A DNA stretch of 64,000 nucleotides from Amyloporia xantha (lineage: Eukaryota > Basidiomycota > Agaricomycetes > Polyporales > Adustoporiaceae), in assembly GCA_036971615.1 (NCBI GenBank), contig JAYKKR010000012.1, positions 248,001 through 312,000 on the forward strand. The letters are read 5' to 3'. Below the pieces are notes generated by a model that worked only from the letters and a program-made list of their open reading frames with translations, did no database searches and had not been told where the DNA came from. This document shows positions 32,953 to 45,298 of this stretch, in pieces. The first letter of the stretch is position 1, and each line of letters begins with the position of its first letter. Position numbers and translations under genes: made by a program.

Positions 32953-33732
32953 ACGAATCGGATTGTATTTACTAAGTATATATTCCTCTTTCTGCTTGGC
33001 GTGCTGTGTATCATTATACTTAGATACCATTGCATTTCTGGTGTATTTGTATACAGTGCTGTACTCCTTACTTTCGTCTTCATACTATTACCTTTTCGTC
33101 GTGTACTGTAGGTGCTCTTCATAATGTATGTCATTGTATGTAGTCTACTGGCGATGAGAAATTGCCTGATACCCTTCCGTAAGTTCCCTTCCATAACCGC
33201 CATGTCATCTCTCGTTCGCAGACGAATAAGAATTGACACCGCGGGGATATCATAGGGTTGCGCGACGCTTGCTTGATACTTACCTCTCATAATGTTTAAT
33301 CCTGATTCCTTGTGAGCAGAGTAATAGGTACCTGCACTATAATCTCAGGACTCCTAACCTGTACTTGCGGTCTTGCATTAATTCCTTTCAGCCCCCCCCC
33401 CCCCCCCCAAGGCCTCGCCTCAGAGGTGATCGAGACGGCGGTACGGACCGCTATCAGGTCAGACGACCCGAGGCCCAACCTGGCTTTCCCCTGCTCACGG
33501 CCTCAGAAATCACACCAGCACTTACGGCCGTCTTCGAAATACGAGCTGCGTCGATGTGACTGGTACAATCGTTATCAGGAAAGCCCATCGGGACTCCGGA
33601 GGCGGTCCGCTCCCAATGGCACGTCATTTCATTGCTATAAAACGGGCTTATGTTTGCCATCGCATGCACGGACGTCGAGGTTGAGCAGAACGGTCATCTT
33701 GTGTCTCGGGATTCCAGCAGCGCACAGTTAAG
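32953..33732. other. Intergenic region with a poly-C tract
   Basis: No gene seen. A run of 17 C lies at 33,392-33,408, and the remainder is presumably the upstream region of the next gene. Confidence 0.6.
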
Positions 33733-34983
33733 ATGCCTCGCGTTATGATATGTGGTGAGTAGCTACCCCAGAGTAACCTTGTACGTGAGACCGACAGAAC
33801 ACTCGTCGTCGTAGGCGACTTGGTATGGGCTCATAAGGAGTGCGAGGAGATATTCAGTGGGCTTGCGGATGTAGTGGTAAGTTATGAATTGCTACAGATC
33901 GTTCGGTCAGGCGAATTCATGAACGTTATTCCCACAGCGTATGGACTCGCCCGATCGGGCAGATTTCTTCGCGGGCTTGAAGCCAGGCGGTAAATACGAA
34001 GGGATTGTTGGGCCTGTACAGACACGGGGTCTCGGAGAAGCGCATTGGCGTATTCGACAAGGAGATCATCGATGCGCTCGCGGCAGCGGGTGTCAAGTGG
34101 GTCGCACATAACGGGGCAGGGTACGACTCAATAGACGTTCTTTATTGCAAAGAGAAAGGTCCGTCATCACATCACTACCTTCTCGAAGTAACGCCAGCTG
34201 ACGAATCGCGTCTAGGCATCTTCGTCTCGAACACCCCTGGCGCAGTAGACGATGCAACAGCGACGACGGCGCTCTATCTGCTGGTCTCGGCCTTGCGCTG
34301 CTTTTCGAGGGCTGAGCGCGCAGTGCGCTCCGGGCTGTGGAAATCGACCCACGTCGCCGGTGAAGCGCACGATCTCACAGGCCGCACGATAGCCATCCTC
34401 GGCATGGGCGGAATCGGCCTGCGCCTCGCAGAATTCGTGCATGCGTTCCCGATGCGCGTCATCTACCACAATCGCCGCAAGGTGGCGCACGCGCCGGAGT
34501 GGTGCGAGTACTACGGTGCGGATCGCCTGGACGAGTTCCTGGCGAGCGCGGACGTGCTGAGTGTCCACGTCCCTCTCAACGACCAGACGACGGGTTTGGT
34601 GGGCGAGACGATGATCAGGAAGCTGAAGAAGGGCGCGGTGATCGTCAACACGGCGAGAGGGAAAGTGATCGATGAAGCAGCGATGATTCGTGCCCTCGAG
34701 GATGGCCATGTTAGTCTCTCTTATGCCAATCCTCATTGTCGTTTGTTGATGACAGCTTCTCTTTGCTCTCTCTGTATAGCTAGCGGCTATTGGTCTAGAT
34801 GTATATCCTGACGAGCCTCAAGTCAATCCCCGTCTCTTTGACTTCCCGAATGCGACACTACTTCCGCACATGGGCACGGAGACGTGCGACTCCCAGAAGA
34901 AGATGGAGATCAGGGCTATGAACAATCTCAGGGACTACTTGACCAAGGGGATGGGGCCCGACCTCATTCACGAATTCAAGTAG
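33733..34983 (+). CDS. D-2-hydroxyacid dehydrogenase 1 (glyoxylate reductase-like), frame break
   Basis: NAD(P)-dependent reduction of 2-keto acids or glyoxylate. Exons: 33,733-33,754, 33,815-33,876, 33,938-34,158, 34,216-34,709, 34,780-34,983. Motifs: NTPGAVDDATAT; Rossmann GMGGIG; active-site Arg in VNTARGKVID; Glu in GLDVYPDEP; His in LLPHMG. Exon positions are the same as in the paralogue at 45,299, supporting the model. Exon 3 has one extra base around GGGCC at 34,010-34,014: the conserved GKYEGIVG lies in one frame and LYRHGVSEKRIG in the next. No intron explains it, since the residues on both sides are conserved. It is therefore either a pseudogene or carries a sequence error. It is the first of four same-strand genes with two transporters and a second dehydrogenase. 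Confidence 0.85.
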
Positions 34984-37251
34984 ATGGGGATGGGGATGAT
35001 ACCGCGAGCAGGAAGTATAGAACGATAAGTGTATTATAGATCAGACGTTTCAGACTGATATATACTTTCCATGAGGGCCAGGGGGACGAAAAAGAACTGT
35101 AGCTCGAAGTTCCCCGCCGCTTGCCCCATGGTATATGCCCTGAACGCGACTTAACCTGCTGTATTTGCTGCTGTGCTGAGTGGACCCGTTTACGTATGCG
35201 GACTTGTCTTTCACTGCAGTCTGTCAGTCAGCACTCGTCCGACGGCATTGACACAATAGCCGAAGACGGAATGAGCTTGCTATGGGTAGATGAACGTGCC
35301 CTCGACACGGTCAATGGCGTAATTCCCGCTCGCCTCCGGACTTATGCCTATCTTCCATCTCCTCTACACCCCGCGGCTTTGAAGTCTGTCCAGCTGAGCT
35401 GTCTAACTGCTACCGATTCGGGAGTTGTCTAATGGTATCCTTGGATTTATTTCCATACTTGACGGAAAACCGGTGCTGTGGTGAGTGGATGGTTCTGTCA
35501 GTGGTGCGCCGTGTTGGTTGTAATACTCGTTGCCGTGCTCGGCCAGTGTCTTCTGGTAAGTTTTCCCTCCCAGCTATGTACCCCATAGCTCATCTTGGAG
35601 CAGCACGCCATGGGTTCTCCTCCCGCTTATCGTTTCGTTGACATTGGACGCCGATTATCCTGAACCTGCGTAATCCATGCGTCGAGCTACTCGACTGTCT
35701 GTGTTGTGCGTTAGTAAATGACGTATGTGTCAACATAGGGCCTGCTGCCAATGAGTTACAGTGTCAGTGGACGCTGCAGGAGGATCATGAACCTTGAGCC
35801 TATGTACAAGGCACCTGTCTTTGTGGATTCCGGATCGTCAGAAAAGGAAAATTCTCGGCGAGAATAGGTCGTAGAGCGAGATATACCAGTGTTGGTCTAG
35901 ACCACCAAACACAGGGAGCTGGTCAGGGAAGAGCAGAGGATAAGGTCTTGGATCATGGCTGTGGTCCTGTTCATCGATCATCACTGTCCTGCTTCTTTAA
36001 GGGTGAGTATTTGGCTATGTACTCCAAAGTTCCTGAATTGCGTTTCGCTGATCTATTTCTCGATCGACACAACAATTATTCATCGCATTTAGAAACAATG
36101 CGCTCCCATCTAGGGGCCGTCTCACGTCCCGAACAACATTTTCTCCGCGGACGTGTACTTTTAGTACCTTGCAGATCACCGTGTTACCCCTGGCCCCGAT
36201 AAACGGCTGCTGTGGGAATGCCTGCGGCAATCGAGCGTTTATCTTGCGTGATTGGTCAACGTTCTTGCTTGTGGACCCCCATGTTCAGCGTGTTTTGTAT
36301 TCCGAGCCGTCCCTATAGGTTGACAAATGATAGAAGCAAGAGGAGCCCTAAAATAACATAGAGGCGAACTCATTTACCTTTGTCCCATGAGTCCTCACGT
36401 TCTTGAATCCACAGGAGCCAGATCATCTTGCCTCTGACAGCAGACTTCACTCGGTAGCCCATTATCGGTATGCACTACCAACGACTGCGGATATCCGGCC
36501 CTCCCCGCATTTCCCCACAGATGAACCCCGCAAATGTTACGTTATTTGCGCTAGGACCATACAATAGATTTGCTTGTATCAATTCAGATTGATCAGGCTC
36601 GGCTCGTCCGCCAATTATCCGGGAACTCAGATAAACAGCTGACCTTCTTTTACCGCCTACATCTGATCTCACGGATCTATTTCTGACCTCGGGGACAAAG
36701 TGGCTCTTCTTGGCGAGGAAGGTTCAAGTTAGCGGTTTGGAGGCGCTCTCTGGAAGAACACTTGATAGGTTGACCTTCCCGAATTGCTCCTTGTTTATGG
36801 AACTGTTCTCCTGCTTCTTGCTCCAATTCTGAGCGTGCGACCTGATTCACTATCCTTCGTTCCGCCAGATGATTGATCGCTGACAATATTCGCTACTTAA
36901 CAGATCGGGACACATTTCAAACTCATACTGCGTGACGCAGGCCCGTCGCATGCCCGCAAGCTGGTCCAATATGGAGGACTTCACGGGAAAGTCACACAGT
37001 CGTATATACAGGCAAGGCCTCTGCCTCATCATTGCCTCGTGATAGAACTATTGCGGTCATGCACCAGGGGCATACTGTGGTGCTTCTGCGAGTGGGTTGG
37101 CTTCGCGGTGGATAGCATAGGTCACGAGTCAGTGGGTCTATTCTTCGGTGTGTTCTTCCATTCTGCCGTCGGGTCCCCGCGGTCAGATATGTACCTGAGC
37201 TGATCCATCCAGTTTATTGGACCTCTCCCTAGGCCCTTCGCTTATTTTGCC
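34984..37251. other. 2.3-kb intergenic region, no gene seen
   Basis: Short open frames only, none with recognisable motifs. It presumably includes the 3' end of the dehydrogenase and the upstream control region of the transporter. Confidence 0.5.
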
Positions 37252-39848
37252 ATGTCGACCAAGGATTCAGACAGCGTCGGCATCGACGAAAAAGACGCCG
37301 TGCTTGTCGAGCAACGCTCATCACCAGAGACTATTCAAGTGCAAGATGATGGCGAGCTGCTCGACCCGGAGGTACGACCATCGGCCGAGAGGAAGTTGGT
37401 CCGCACTCTGGACATGAGACTTATGCCGACGATCATCGTAATCTTTATCTTGAATTATATCGACGTACGTTCATCGTTCTTCCTGATTGAGCACATATTG
37501 AACCGTATTCGGAAAGCGTGTTGCTGTAACAGCTGCAAAACTACAAGGCTTGACGCAGGATCTCCATCTCACAGGTGAGTGCAGCCTGCAGCCTCTTGTA
37601 TATGTCCTTGTGTCTCAGACATTTTATTATTTGCATAGGTCTTGAGTATAACACGGTCATAGCCATCCTATATGCGACCTACGTCCCTTGCCAGATCCCA
37701 TCCTAACATGGTGAAACCTTCCACTTTTCCTTGACTTGACAACACACTGACGAAATTTCCTCAGCTTTTGAACCGCATCTCGAGGTAGAATTAATTCCGG
37801 TTATTTTGAAACCTTTCTGACCTGCGCAGGCCTTCTTTCTACATTCCATTCTGTGTGATTATCTGGGGAGTCACGAGCGCGTGCACAGGGGTTGGCTTAT
37901 CCATATGTCTGCAAAATTGCCGATGACTTATATCAAATTATTAGGTGACGCGCGACTACGCAGGAATACTGATCTGCCGTGTGTTCATTGGCCTCCCGGA
38001 GGTATGTCTGCTTCATTACCAGGCAATGATCTTCCTTCTCATTATGGCAAGGCGGCGTTCTATCCCGGAGCAATGTATCTCTTGTCCCGTTGGTATACGC
38101 GGAAGGCGAGTCGATAGTCCTCTTGTTACTCAGATGTACTAATCGATTGCATACAGGAACTTGCGTTTCGTGGTGCCATAATATACGGTGGATTATTAAT
38201 ATCCAATGCATTTGGTAGCGTGAGTCGAAATTTACAGCTGCAGCACTCTTCTGTATACTCATCCTGTATTGTACAGCTTATCGCAGCGGGAATTCTCTCG
38301 GGATTGAATGGAAAACGTGGCATTGCTGCATGGCGATGGTCAGCGACATTACTTTGTATTTTTGGTACTCCCGTCGCTAACGATGATCTCAATCGAATAC
38401 CAGGCTTTTTATATAGAGGTGCGTCCATGAATAGCGACTGTGTACTATGAGTTAATTGTATATTACTAGGGATGCATCACCATTTGCATAGGATTTTTGG
38501 CGATGTAAGTCGGAATAACTACTCAGAAATCAATGTTTAACACTTATGGCTACTCCTTCGCAGCACTTTGTTACCCGACTACGTGCGTCTTACTTACTCC
38601 GATTAACTCTAGACAACATACTCATAGCCATTTAGCCCCACAATACTCGTCGGCTTTCAGCTCCACAGCGCAGGCTTGCCCAGGTTCGCCTTGCGGAAGA
38701 TGCTGGAGAAGCCGACGAGGATGCGGCTCATGAGTCGTGCGTCCTCTCGTTTTTACCACTATTAGGAGTAGGACCTGATCATGGATGAACATTCAGAGCC
38801 ATGGTCGGTCTGAAACTTGCACTCAAAGATCCTAAGGTGTTGATCATGGCGGTCATGTGCTGCGCACAATTATTGGGGCTTGGCTTTGTCAACTTCTTCC
38901 CAACGTGTGTATTCGTCTGCTTTTGATCATCATCATGGTAGAGCTCCCTTGCTTTACAGAATCGCAGGAACGATGGGATTCCCGACGACAATCACACTGC
39001 TGCTATGCGCGTGAGTCTAATCCTGAAGATTAAGGTTCCGAGACTCCTGACCGATTTCCTCCCAGTCCCCCGTGGATTCTCGCGACAATTGTCTGCGCTG
39101 CGAATGCTTATAGTGCGGGTACGTTTCAGATTATCCACCACAACGATAGTTTCGTCCACTCACGCGTCACGGACGCTTTAGACAGAACGGGCGAGCGTTT
39201 CTTCCACCAATGTTGGCCCTGGTGGGGCGTCATCATTGGTTATATTATTGGTGTTTCGACGATGTCGGTAGGCGCGCGCTACGTTGCTTTGTTCTTGATG
39301 GCAAGTGGATATGCAGGTGGGTGCCGCACAGCAACAGTCAGTCTCGTGTCTCTAATCATTGGTTATCATAGGATTTGCTTTGACGGCTGTCTGGGTATCA
39401 AACGCGATACCCCGGCCGCCTGCTAAGCGCTCGGCTGCTATTGGTATTGTGAATGGCTTCGGCAACCTGGGCAATCTGTTCGTCTAATCAGATCCCCATG
39501 CATGGTTCTGGCTCAATTTCTTCTGGACAGAATTGCCTCGTACACTTGGGAGTCTCAGTGGAGCCCGAGCTACCACCAGTCCATGTACATTGGGATTGGA
39601 GCATTAGTTTTGAGTACAGCGCTCGCCTTCGGTAAGTCCTATCTTAATTATTCATTCACTGTTGATTCTTATGAATGTTTACAGTTGTCCGCTGCATGTT
39701 GATCCAAGAGAACAAGCGACTTGATAGGGATGAACTCGGAGATCTGAAGGGGGCAGGACGGGAGCGTATCGAAGAGGCCGCGCGATTGGAGGGGCTCACA
39801 TTTGAGCAGGCGTTGGAGCGCAAGAAAGGCTTCAGATACCTATACTAA
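37252..39848 (+). CDS. MFS transporter 1, Dal5-like anion:cation symporter family
   Basis: A twelve-span importer of the allantoate permease (Dal5/TNA1-like) group, probably for an organic anion. Begins MSTKDSDSVGIDEKDAV and ends GFRYLY. There are many short exons; recognised pieces in order include RTLDMRLMPTIIVIFILNYID, QGLTQDLHLT, ATYVPCQIPSNM, RVFIGLPE, AAFYPGAMYLLSRWYTRK, ELAFRGAIIYGG, VRLAEDAGEADED (central loop), LKLALKDPKV, FFHQCWPWWGV and IPRPPAKRSAAIGIVNGFGN. One short exon (38,404-38,416), expected to encode LFYIE as in the paralogue, lacks one T in a T5 run at 38,406-38,410, putting a TAG in frame. One intron has a GC donor (38,106). Otherwise the gene looks whole. It is a tandem paralogue of the next gene. 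Confidence 0.85.
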
Positions 39849-40578
39849 ACTGAGCCTCTGAGAATCGGAGGTTGTTTACCGTCCAGTGTAAGATAGCTCA
39901 ATGTACACCATTGAGGAAATGTTGCTCGCTCTCCTTGCTAAGTCGCGTCTAGCTGAATTGACATACTACCGCCGTGGGCACGACGGGTACTTCAACAGTT
40001 GAACAGATGTCAGCAGTTCCGACAAATTTCCACGTGACCGCGTTTCGCGCTTCCTTCGATGTGTACGCGCAGGGAGTATCTTGCCACCAACCCATGACCG
40101 CTCTGATTATAGCTCGGGGCTATTTCTTCCTCTAAGCTGTGCTTCCGGAAGGCAGCACTGATCAGGCACTCGGTCTCCGTGCCGTATATCTCAGATGGCT
40201 CGAGGATAGCTCTATAATTGAACGTCCGTGAGTTCATTTATGTGTCTTCTGTAGCGCAAGACCTACCGGTACGTTCAATGGCTCTATAATGATTAATGCC
40301 TGAATTAATCTTGCAAGACGTCTTGAACATTCGTCAGCATGTAAGTACGCCACGTCACTTCGGAATCGATCTTTAACTTATGTTACAAAGCTAGGCTTGA
40401 GCCATCGGCGAAACTCCATGCAACTGCTCCAGAAGCGAGCACACATGACTATTGTCGTGATATGTACGACTGACTTACTATCGCCGTCGGATGTCCGCGA
40501 TAACACAGCAGACTCCGTTAGTATTTCTGTTGAAGAGCTCTGCGTCTGTACTCAACACCTATCTTTGCCTGTCAACCT
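39849..40578. other. Intergenic region between the two transporters
   Basis: About 730 bp, with no gene or clear repeat seen. Confidence 0.5.
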
Positions 40579-43293
40579 ATGTCTACCGACTCGGCCAGCG
40601 CTATATTACAAGAGAAAGATGACAGCGTTGAAGAGCACCATAACACAGCGCCGATACTTACCGACAAGGATAACGAGTTGCTTTCGCCGGACGCCAGGCC
40701 ATCTGCTGAGAGGCAGTTAGTACGCCAATTGGACATGAGGCTCATGCCGACAATAATCATCATATTCATAATGAACTACATCGACGTACGTATGCTCAAT
40801 AATAACCTACAAAATGTATCCCTTCCGCTAAGTCCCGCCAACCAACAGCGGAGTGCTGTATCGTCGGCGAGATTGCAGGGCTTGCAACAGGACCTCCACT
40901 TGTCACGTATGCTTTTAGCCATCAGTCTGATACCCGCATAACACGCGTGACATCCATCCACAGAAATCCAGTACTCGACCGTGTTAGCCGTTCTCTGCGC
41001 ATCTTACGTCCCTGCACAGATCCCTTCTAACATGGTGCGTCGTGCGTTAAAGAGGCGAAAATATATTGACGTGCCCACAAAGATTCTAAACCGCATCTCT
41101 CGGTTTGTGCTTGGACCAGTCTAGCAGCAATTTCATCTAACCTCCTCACAACGACCTATACAGACCGTCGTACTATATCCCAGCGTGCGTTATTTTGTGG
41201 GGGCTCACGAGCGCGTTAACCGGGGTATGGCCGCCCCCGGGATTTCTGTCCAAATCGTCCCGCTGACGCTCAGCTACTCACAGGTGACAAAGAATTACGC
41301 TGGAATAGTGCTTTGCCGCATCTTCATCGGATTACCAGAGGTGTGTCGGCATACATAACCCCCCGTCACTGGCCTCTCCATCTCACAGTCACGAAGGCTG
41401 CGTTTTATCCCGGCGCGATGTACCTGCTCTCCCGCTGGTACACGCGAAAGGTAACCGTCATGCGATGTGACATGTCGTTCAGCACAAACGCCTTTCTTTA
41501 CTGCAGGAACTCGCGTTTAGATCCGCTGTCATATATGGTGGTCTTCTCATCTCGAATGCTTTCGGAAACGTGAGCCCCACCATTATATGAAGATAGTGCA
41601 CTGTGCTGACCGCTGCTCCCTCATGATAGCTCATGGCCGCAGGGATCCTGTCCGGAATGCAAGGGAAGCGGGGTATTGCTGCTTGGAGATGGTACGAGCT
41701 CACATGCACAGTGCCTCTCACAAAGAATTGACGACTCATACTGCATTGTCCGTTTCAGGCTGTTTTACATTGAGGTTTGGTCGTCTGCACCCACTCTGAA
41801 GTGTGGTCAGCCTTATTGAACAAAAACCTGCTACAGGGCTCCATCTCGATCTGCATCGGATTCCTGGCGATGTGAGTGTATCGAGCTCTGCGCGCAATGC
41901 ACACGGCTCATTCGACGACTGCAGATTCATATTGCCAGACTATGTAAGAGCCAAAGAGCGATGTTCGTTTTTGCGGCGTGCTCATGCTACTCTTACCGCA
42001 GCCGCACAACACTCGCTGGCTCACCCCCGCACAGATGAGGCTGGCACAAGTCCGTCTGGCCGAAGATGCGGGGGAGGCGGACGAGGACTCGGTGGGAGAG
42101 TCGTGCGTTGCTCCACGTTTTTCTGTGTCCGCGCGCAAATCCCTTACATCAATGCTACTTGTCTTATTTTAGTGCCTTCGTCGGCCTGAAACTCGCTCTC
42201 AAGGACCCGAAGGTCGCTGTCTTTTCAATCATGAACTGCTCGCAGCTCTTGGGACTCGGCTTCATCAACTTCTTTCCGACGTGGGTTTTCTTTCGATGAC
42301 GTTGGGAGGGGCATGTTTGAATTGATTCTACGAACACAGAATTGCTGATACGCTGGGCTTTTCGACGACAGTCACGCTCTTGCTCTGCGCGTGGGTGACA
42401 TTCGCCCTTCTGTGATCCACCCGTTTGAAAGCTTATTCTATTCCAGACCCCCGTGGATCTACGCGACTATTGTATGCGCAGTGAATGCCTGGAGTGCAGG
42501 TGCGTAAATCCATTGGCTGTCGCAAATCTCAGCCTCTCTTACCCGTCGTCCGCACCGCCGTTTCTAGACAGGACAGGAGAGCGCTTCTTCCACCACTGCT
42601 GGCCGTGGTGGGGCGTTCTAATAGCGTACATCATTGGTGCATCGACCACGTCTATTGGCGCGCGCTACTTTGCCATGTTTTTGATGGCCGCCGGATACTC
42701 AGGCAAGTTCCGCTTTTGCCGTGATCCTCGCAGCGTATTCAGCGTGACATATGTGTACGCATAGGATTTGCGCTAACGGCAGTATGGGTGGCGAATGCGA
42801 TACCCCGACCGCCAGCCAAGCGGTCGGCGGCTATTGGCATCGTGAACGGCATTGGTAACATAGGCAATCTGTACGTGATCGGAAGCAGCGTCTCTGTCCA
42901 TGATTTACTGACAAGTCTTTGCATGTTTACATCGACCGTGCATTCTGTATCTGATACGAGTAGCATCAGCTCATACACATGGCAATCACAGTGGGGTCCA
43001 AACTATCACCCGTCTATGTTCATCGGGATAGCCTCGCTGACGTTCAGCACTATCCTCGCCTTCGGTGAGACTTTGTGCCTACTGCCTGGGTGACACAGAC
43101 AGTTGCTCATTGATGTGCGATCTGTTCAGTCATCCGGTGCATGCTTATCTATGAGAACAAGCAGCTTGAGCGCGACGAAATGGAGGATATGAAGGGGGCG
43201 CGGCGAGAACGTATTGAGGAGGCGGCAAGGCTGGAGGGTCTGACATTCGAGGAGGCGTTGGAGCGCAAGAGAGGATTCCGATACCTTTATTGA
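40579..43293 (+). CDS. MFS transporter 2, Dal5-like, intact
   Basis: A close tandem paralogue of the previous gene with the same exon order. Starts MSTDSASAILQEKDDS and ends GFRYLY. Segments in order: RQLDMRLMPTIIIIFIMNYID, SARLQGLQQDLHLS, ASYVPAQIPSNM, ILNRIS, CVILWGLTSALTG, NYAGIVLCRIFIGLPE, AAFYPGAMYLLSRWYTRK, ELAFRSAVIYGGLLISNAFG, LMAAGILSGMQGKRGIAAWR, LFYIE, QVRLAEDAGEADED, FVGLKLALKDPKV, RTGERFFHHCWPWWGVL, RPPAKRSAAIGIVNGIGN and SSYTWQSQWGPNYHPSMFIG. All exons I could join keep the frame. The intron after MAAGYS uses a GC donor (GCAAGT at 42,713). Substrate unknown; neighbouring 2-hydroxyacid dehydrogenases suggest a hydroxy- or keto-acid (inference). Confidence 0.9.
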
Positions 43294-43464
43294 GTGGAGC
43301 ACGTGATATTTAGTGGTCGGAAAAGGCAGCTTACTTACTAAATTCGGCATCTGTGCCACCCGATTATTTAAGCGCCCTTTCCAACTCTAATCGCGATGGG
43401 ACCGATGAGCAACATGTACAGGATTTGCCATCAATTTAATTCAAAATTTTGTGAGTGCTTTACT

Positions 43465-44151
43465 AGGACCCCCGAATATGGGAGGTATCCATGATCCTGA
43501 TACGGACAAAAATCTCTCCTGGGGAACCCTGATCCCTGATTTTTTCCGGACGGATTTCGCCTTCGGCGACTCGATCCCTGAGCGGATATCCAGACATTTT
43601 TGACCAATTATCTGGGAGCCTGATCTACTCGCAGACAAAACCTCTGCCGGATTGCCAGCAGCCGGGGACCCGGGAAACATCTGATAGGCTGACCAGAGTT
43701 TGTCGCCGATCCCTGCCTTTATTTGGCCAATAACAATTATCACAAAGGTTTCGGTACACCCTTGTTCAAGTTGGACCTGTCGCGCGGCCCAACTTGGTCT
43801 GGTCTCGGATATCCATCTGAGCTGCCACCTCCGCTAAGTGACAGTGTATCCAGAGTTCATGCAAAGAAGTCCTTTGTGACCGAAAATAACAGTTAACCGT
43901 GAAATTGAGGACATCAAAGCATGACAGGAATGTAGAAAATTTAGTGCTTTTGGACACCCTGATCCACCCAAACCGGACAAATTGCAGCTACGGCTATGCC
44001 TGAGCCAAATCCCGGACATTTTTGACCAAAAGGGCCGGAAGCCTGATTTTTTCCGGACATTTTGAGCCAAATTTAGGCGATTTTTACCGGACATGAATGC
44101 CACTTTTTGAAAATTCGGGATCAGGGATATTCTCCTATATTCGGGGGTCCT
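43465..44151. mobile_element. hAT-like MITE, 687 bp
   Basis: Ends are inverted repeats (AGGACCCCCGAATAT at the left, its reverse complement ATATTCGGGGGTCCT at the right). It is flanked by the perfect 8-bp direct repeat GCTTTACT (43,457-43,464 and 44,152-44,159). An 8-bp target duplication is typical of hAT elements. Inside, subterminal motifs such as CCGGACATTTTTGACCAA recur (about 43,590, 44,010, 44,050 and variants), as expected for transposase-binding sites. No transposase frame is present, so it depends on another element. Confidence 0.88.
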
Positions 44152-44159
44152 GCTTTACT

Positions 44160-45298
44160 CACTGAAGTACTGACGGCAGAACCCATCAAAGTTTCAACTT
44201 TCAATATCTCACGCTTCACGGCGCGCTTTCTCGTGGTATTCTATACGGGCTTCCGTAGCATGGATATTCTCTGAAAATGGTCAGATATACTACCATGCTA
44301 TTCATTTTGTGACCAGTATGTCCATCACAGCATGTATTTTCACGAAGATGCATGATCTGAAGGAATGCAAAAAGACTCACGGGCTATTAGTTCTGTGCTT
44401 GTGGTCGAGTTTATGACTGTCTGACACGATTAATATATCGCGACTGGCCTGGCAAACGCGAGCAGGAAGTACATAATGAGCGGATAGCGGTTGAAAAATA
44501 CGCACTGAAGTCACCAATGCTTAGCACGCACTTATCGCAGTGCATCGGCAACGGTGGCAGCACGCCCGAGGAGGATGCTCAGAATCAATTCAAATGGGCT
44601 CCGGAAATGAGTGCAACACCCTCCACGGCAGACTTCAACTTCAAGCGCTCCAACTCACCAGCGATCTCTTGTGCGCGAGTTTCAGATGTTTGTTTGTTTG
44701 ACTAGAACCCTGTCAGCGTTCAAGCAACCAGCCCGACGCTCACTTCTAGCGCCGAGGACGGGCATCGATAGCTAATCGCGCACGTTGGCTTACTGTTCAG
44801 CGCTCGCCATTGATGGGATCCATGTGTTCCTGCTTGCGATGTTGCTGAATAATTTGCTTCCAGTTTACCTTTCCGTAGCAGTTGTTTCTTCCATCCTGGT
44901 TGCGCCGATTAGGGTCAGGCACATTCAATGGTGGAGCCAAATCGATATTCTATCAGTTCGTCTGTACTCGTTAACATAGTCCTTCGAGAGTTACCTTCAT
45001 ATCCTGCCAGTAAATGTTTGAAGAGTGGTGACAGAGGATCAACCATGGGTGTACGTCATGCTCAGAGGACGAAGACGCCAGCAGCTGCCGATCAACGGAG
45101 CTGAGAGATGGCACAAACGGGAGAATTCCATCGCGCATTAACCAGATCTTAATCAGATTTGCTCGGGATCGCCTTGATTATATATGAGATCAGTGCCTAG
45201 CACCCGGGTATATCTTCTCTCCCCAGTCCTGAGCGTTGTCCTCAATTCTCCTGTCGCGTGCCTGCCCAACAAGACTCAATTAATTTCGACCAACAACA
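44160..45298. other. Intergenic region upstream of dehydrogenase 2
   Basis: No gene seen. A TATATATG sequence at about 45,179-45,186, some 115 bp before the ATG, could be the promoter of the next gene. Confidence 0.45.

Noticed and set aside
32532..33290. 252-codon minus-strand open frame opposite the PARG gene
   Set aside because: It lies antisense to the conserved PARG C-terminus and its composition mirrors that gene.
35390..35450. Sequence with a tRNA-like GTCTAATGGTATCC phrase
   Set aside because: No acceptor stem pairing and no B box at the right distance.
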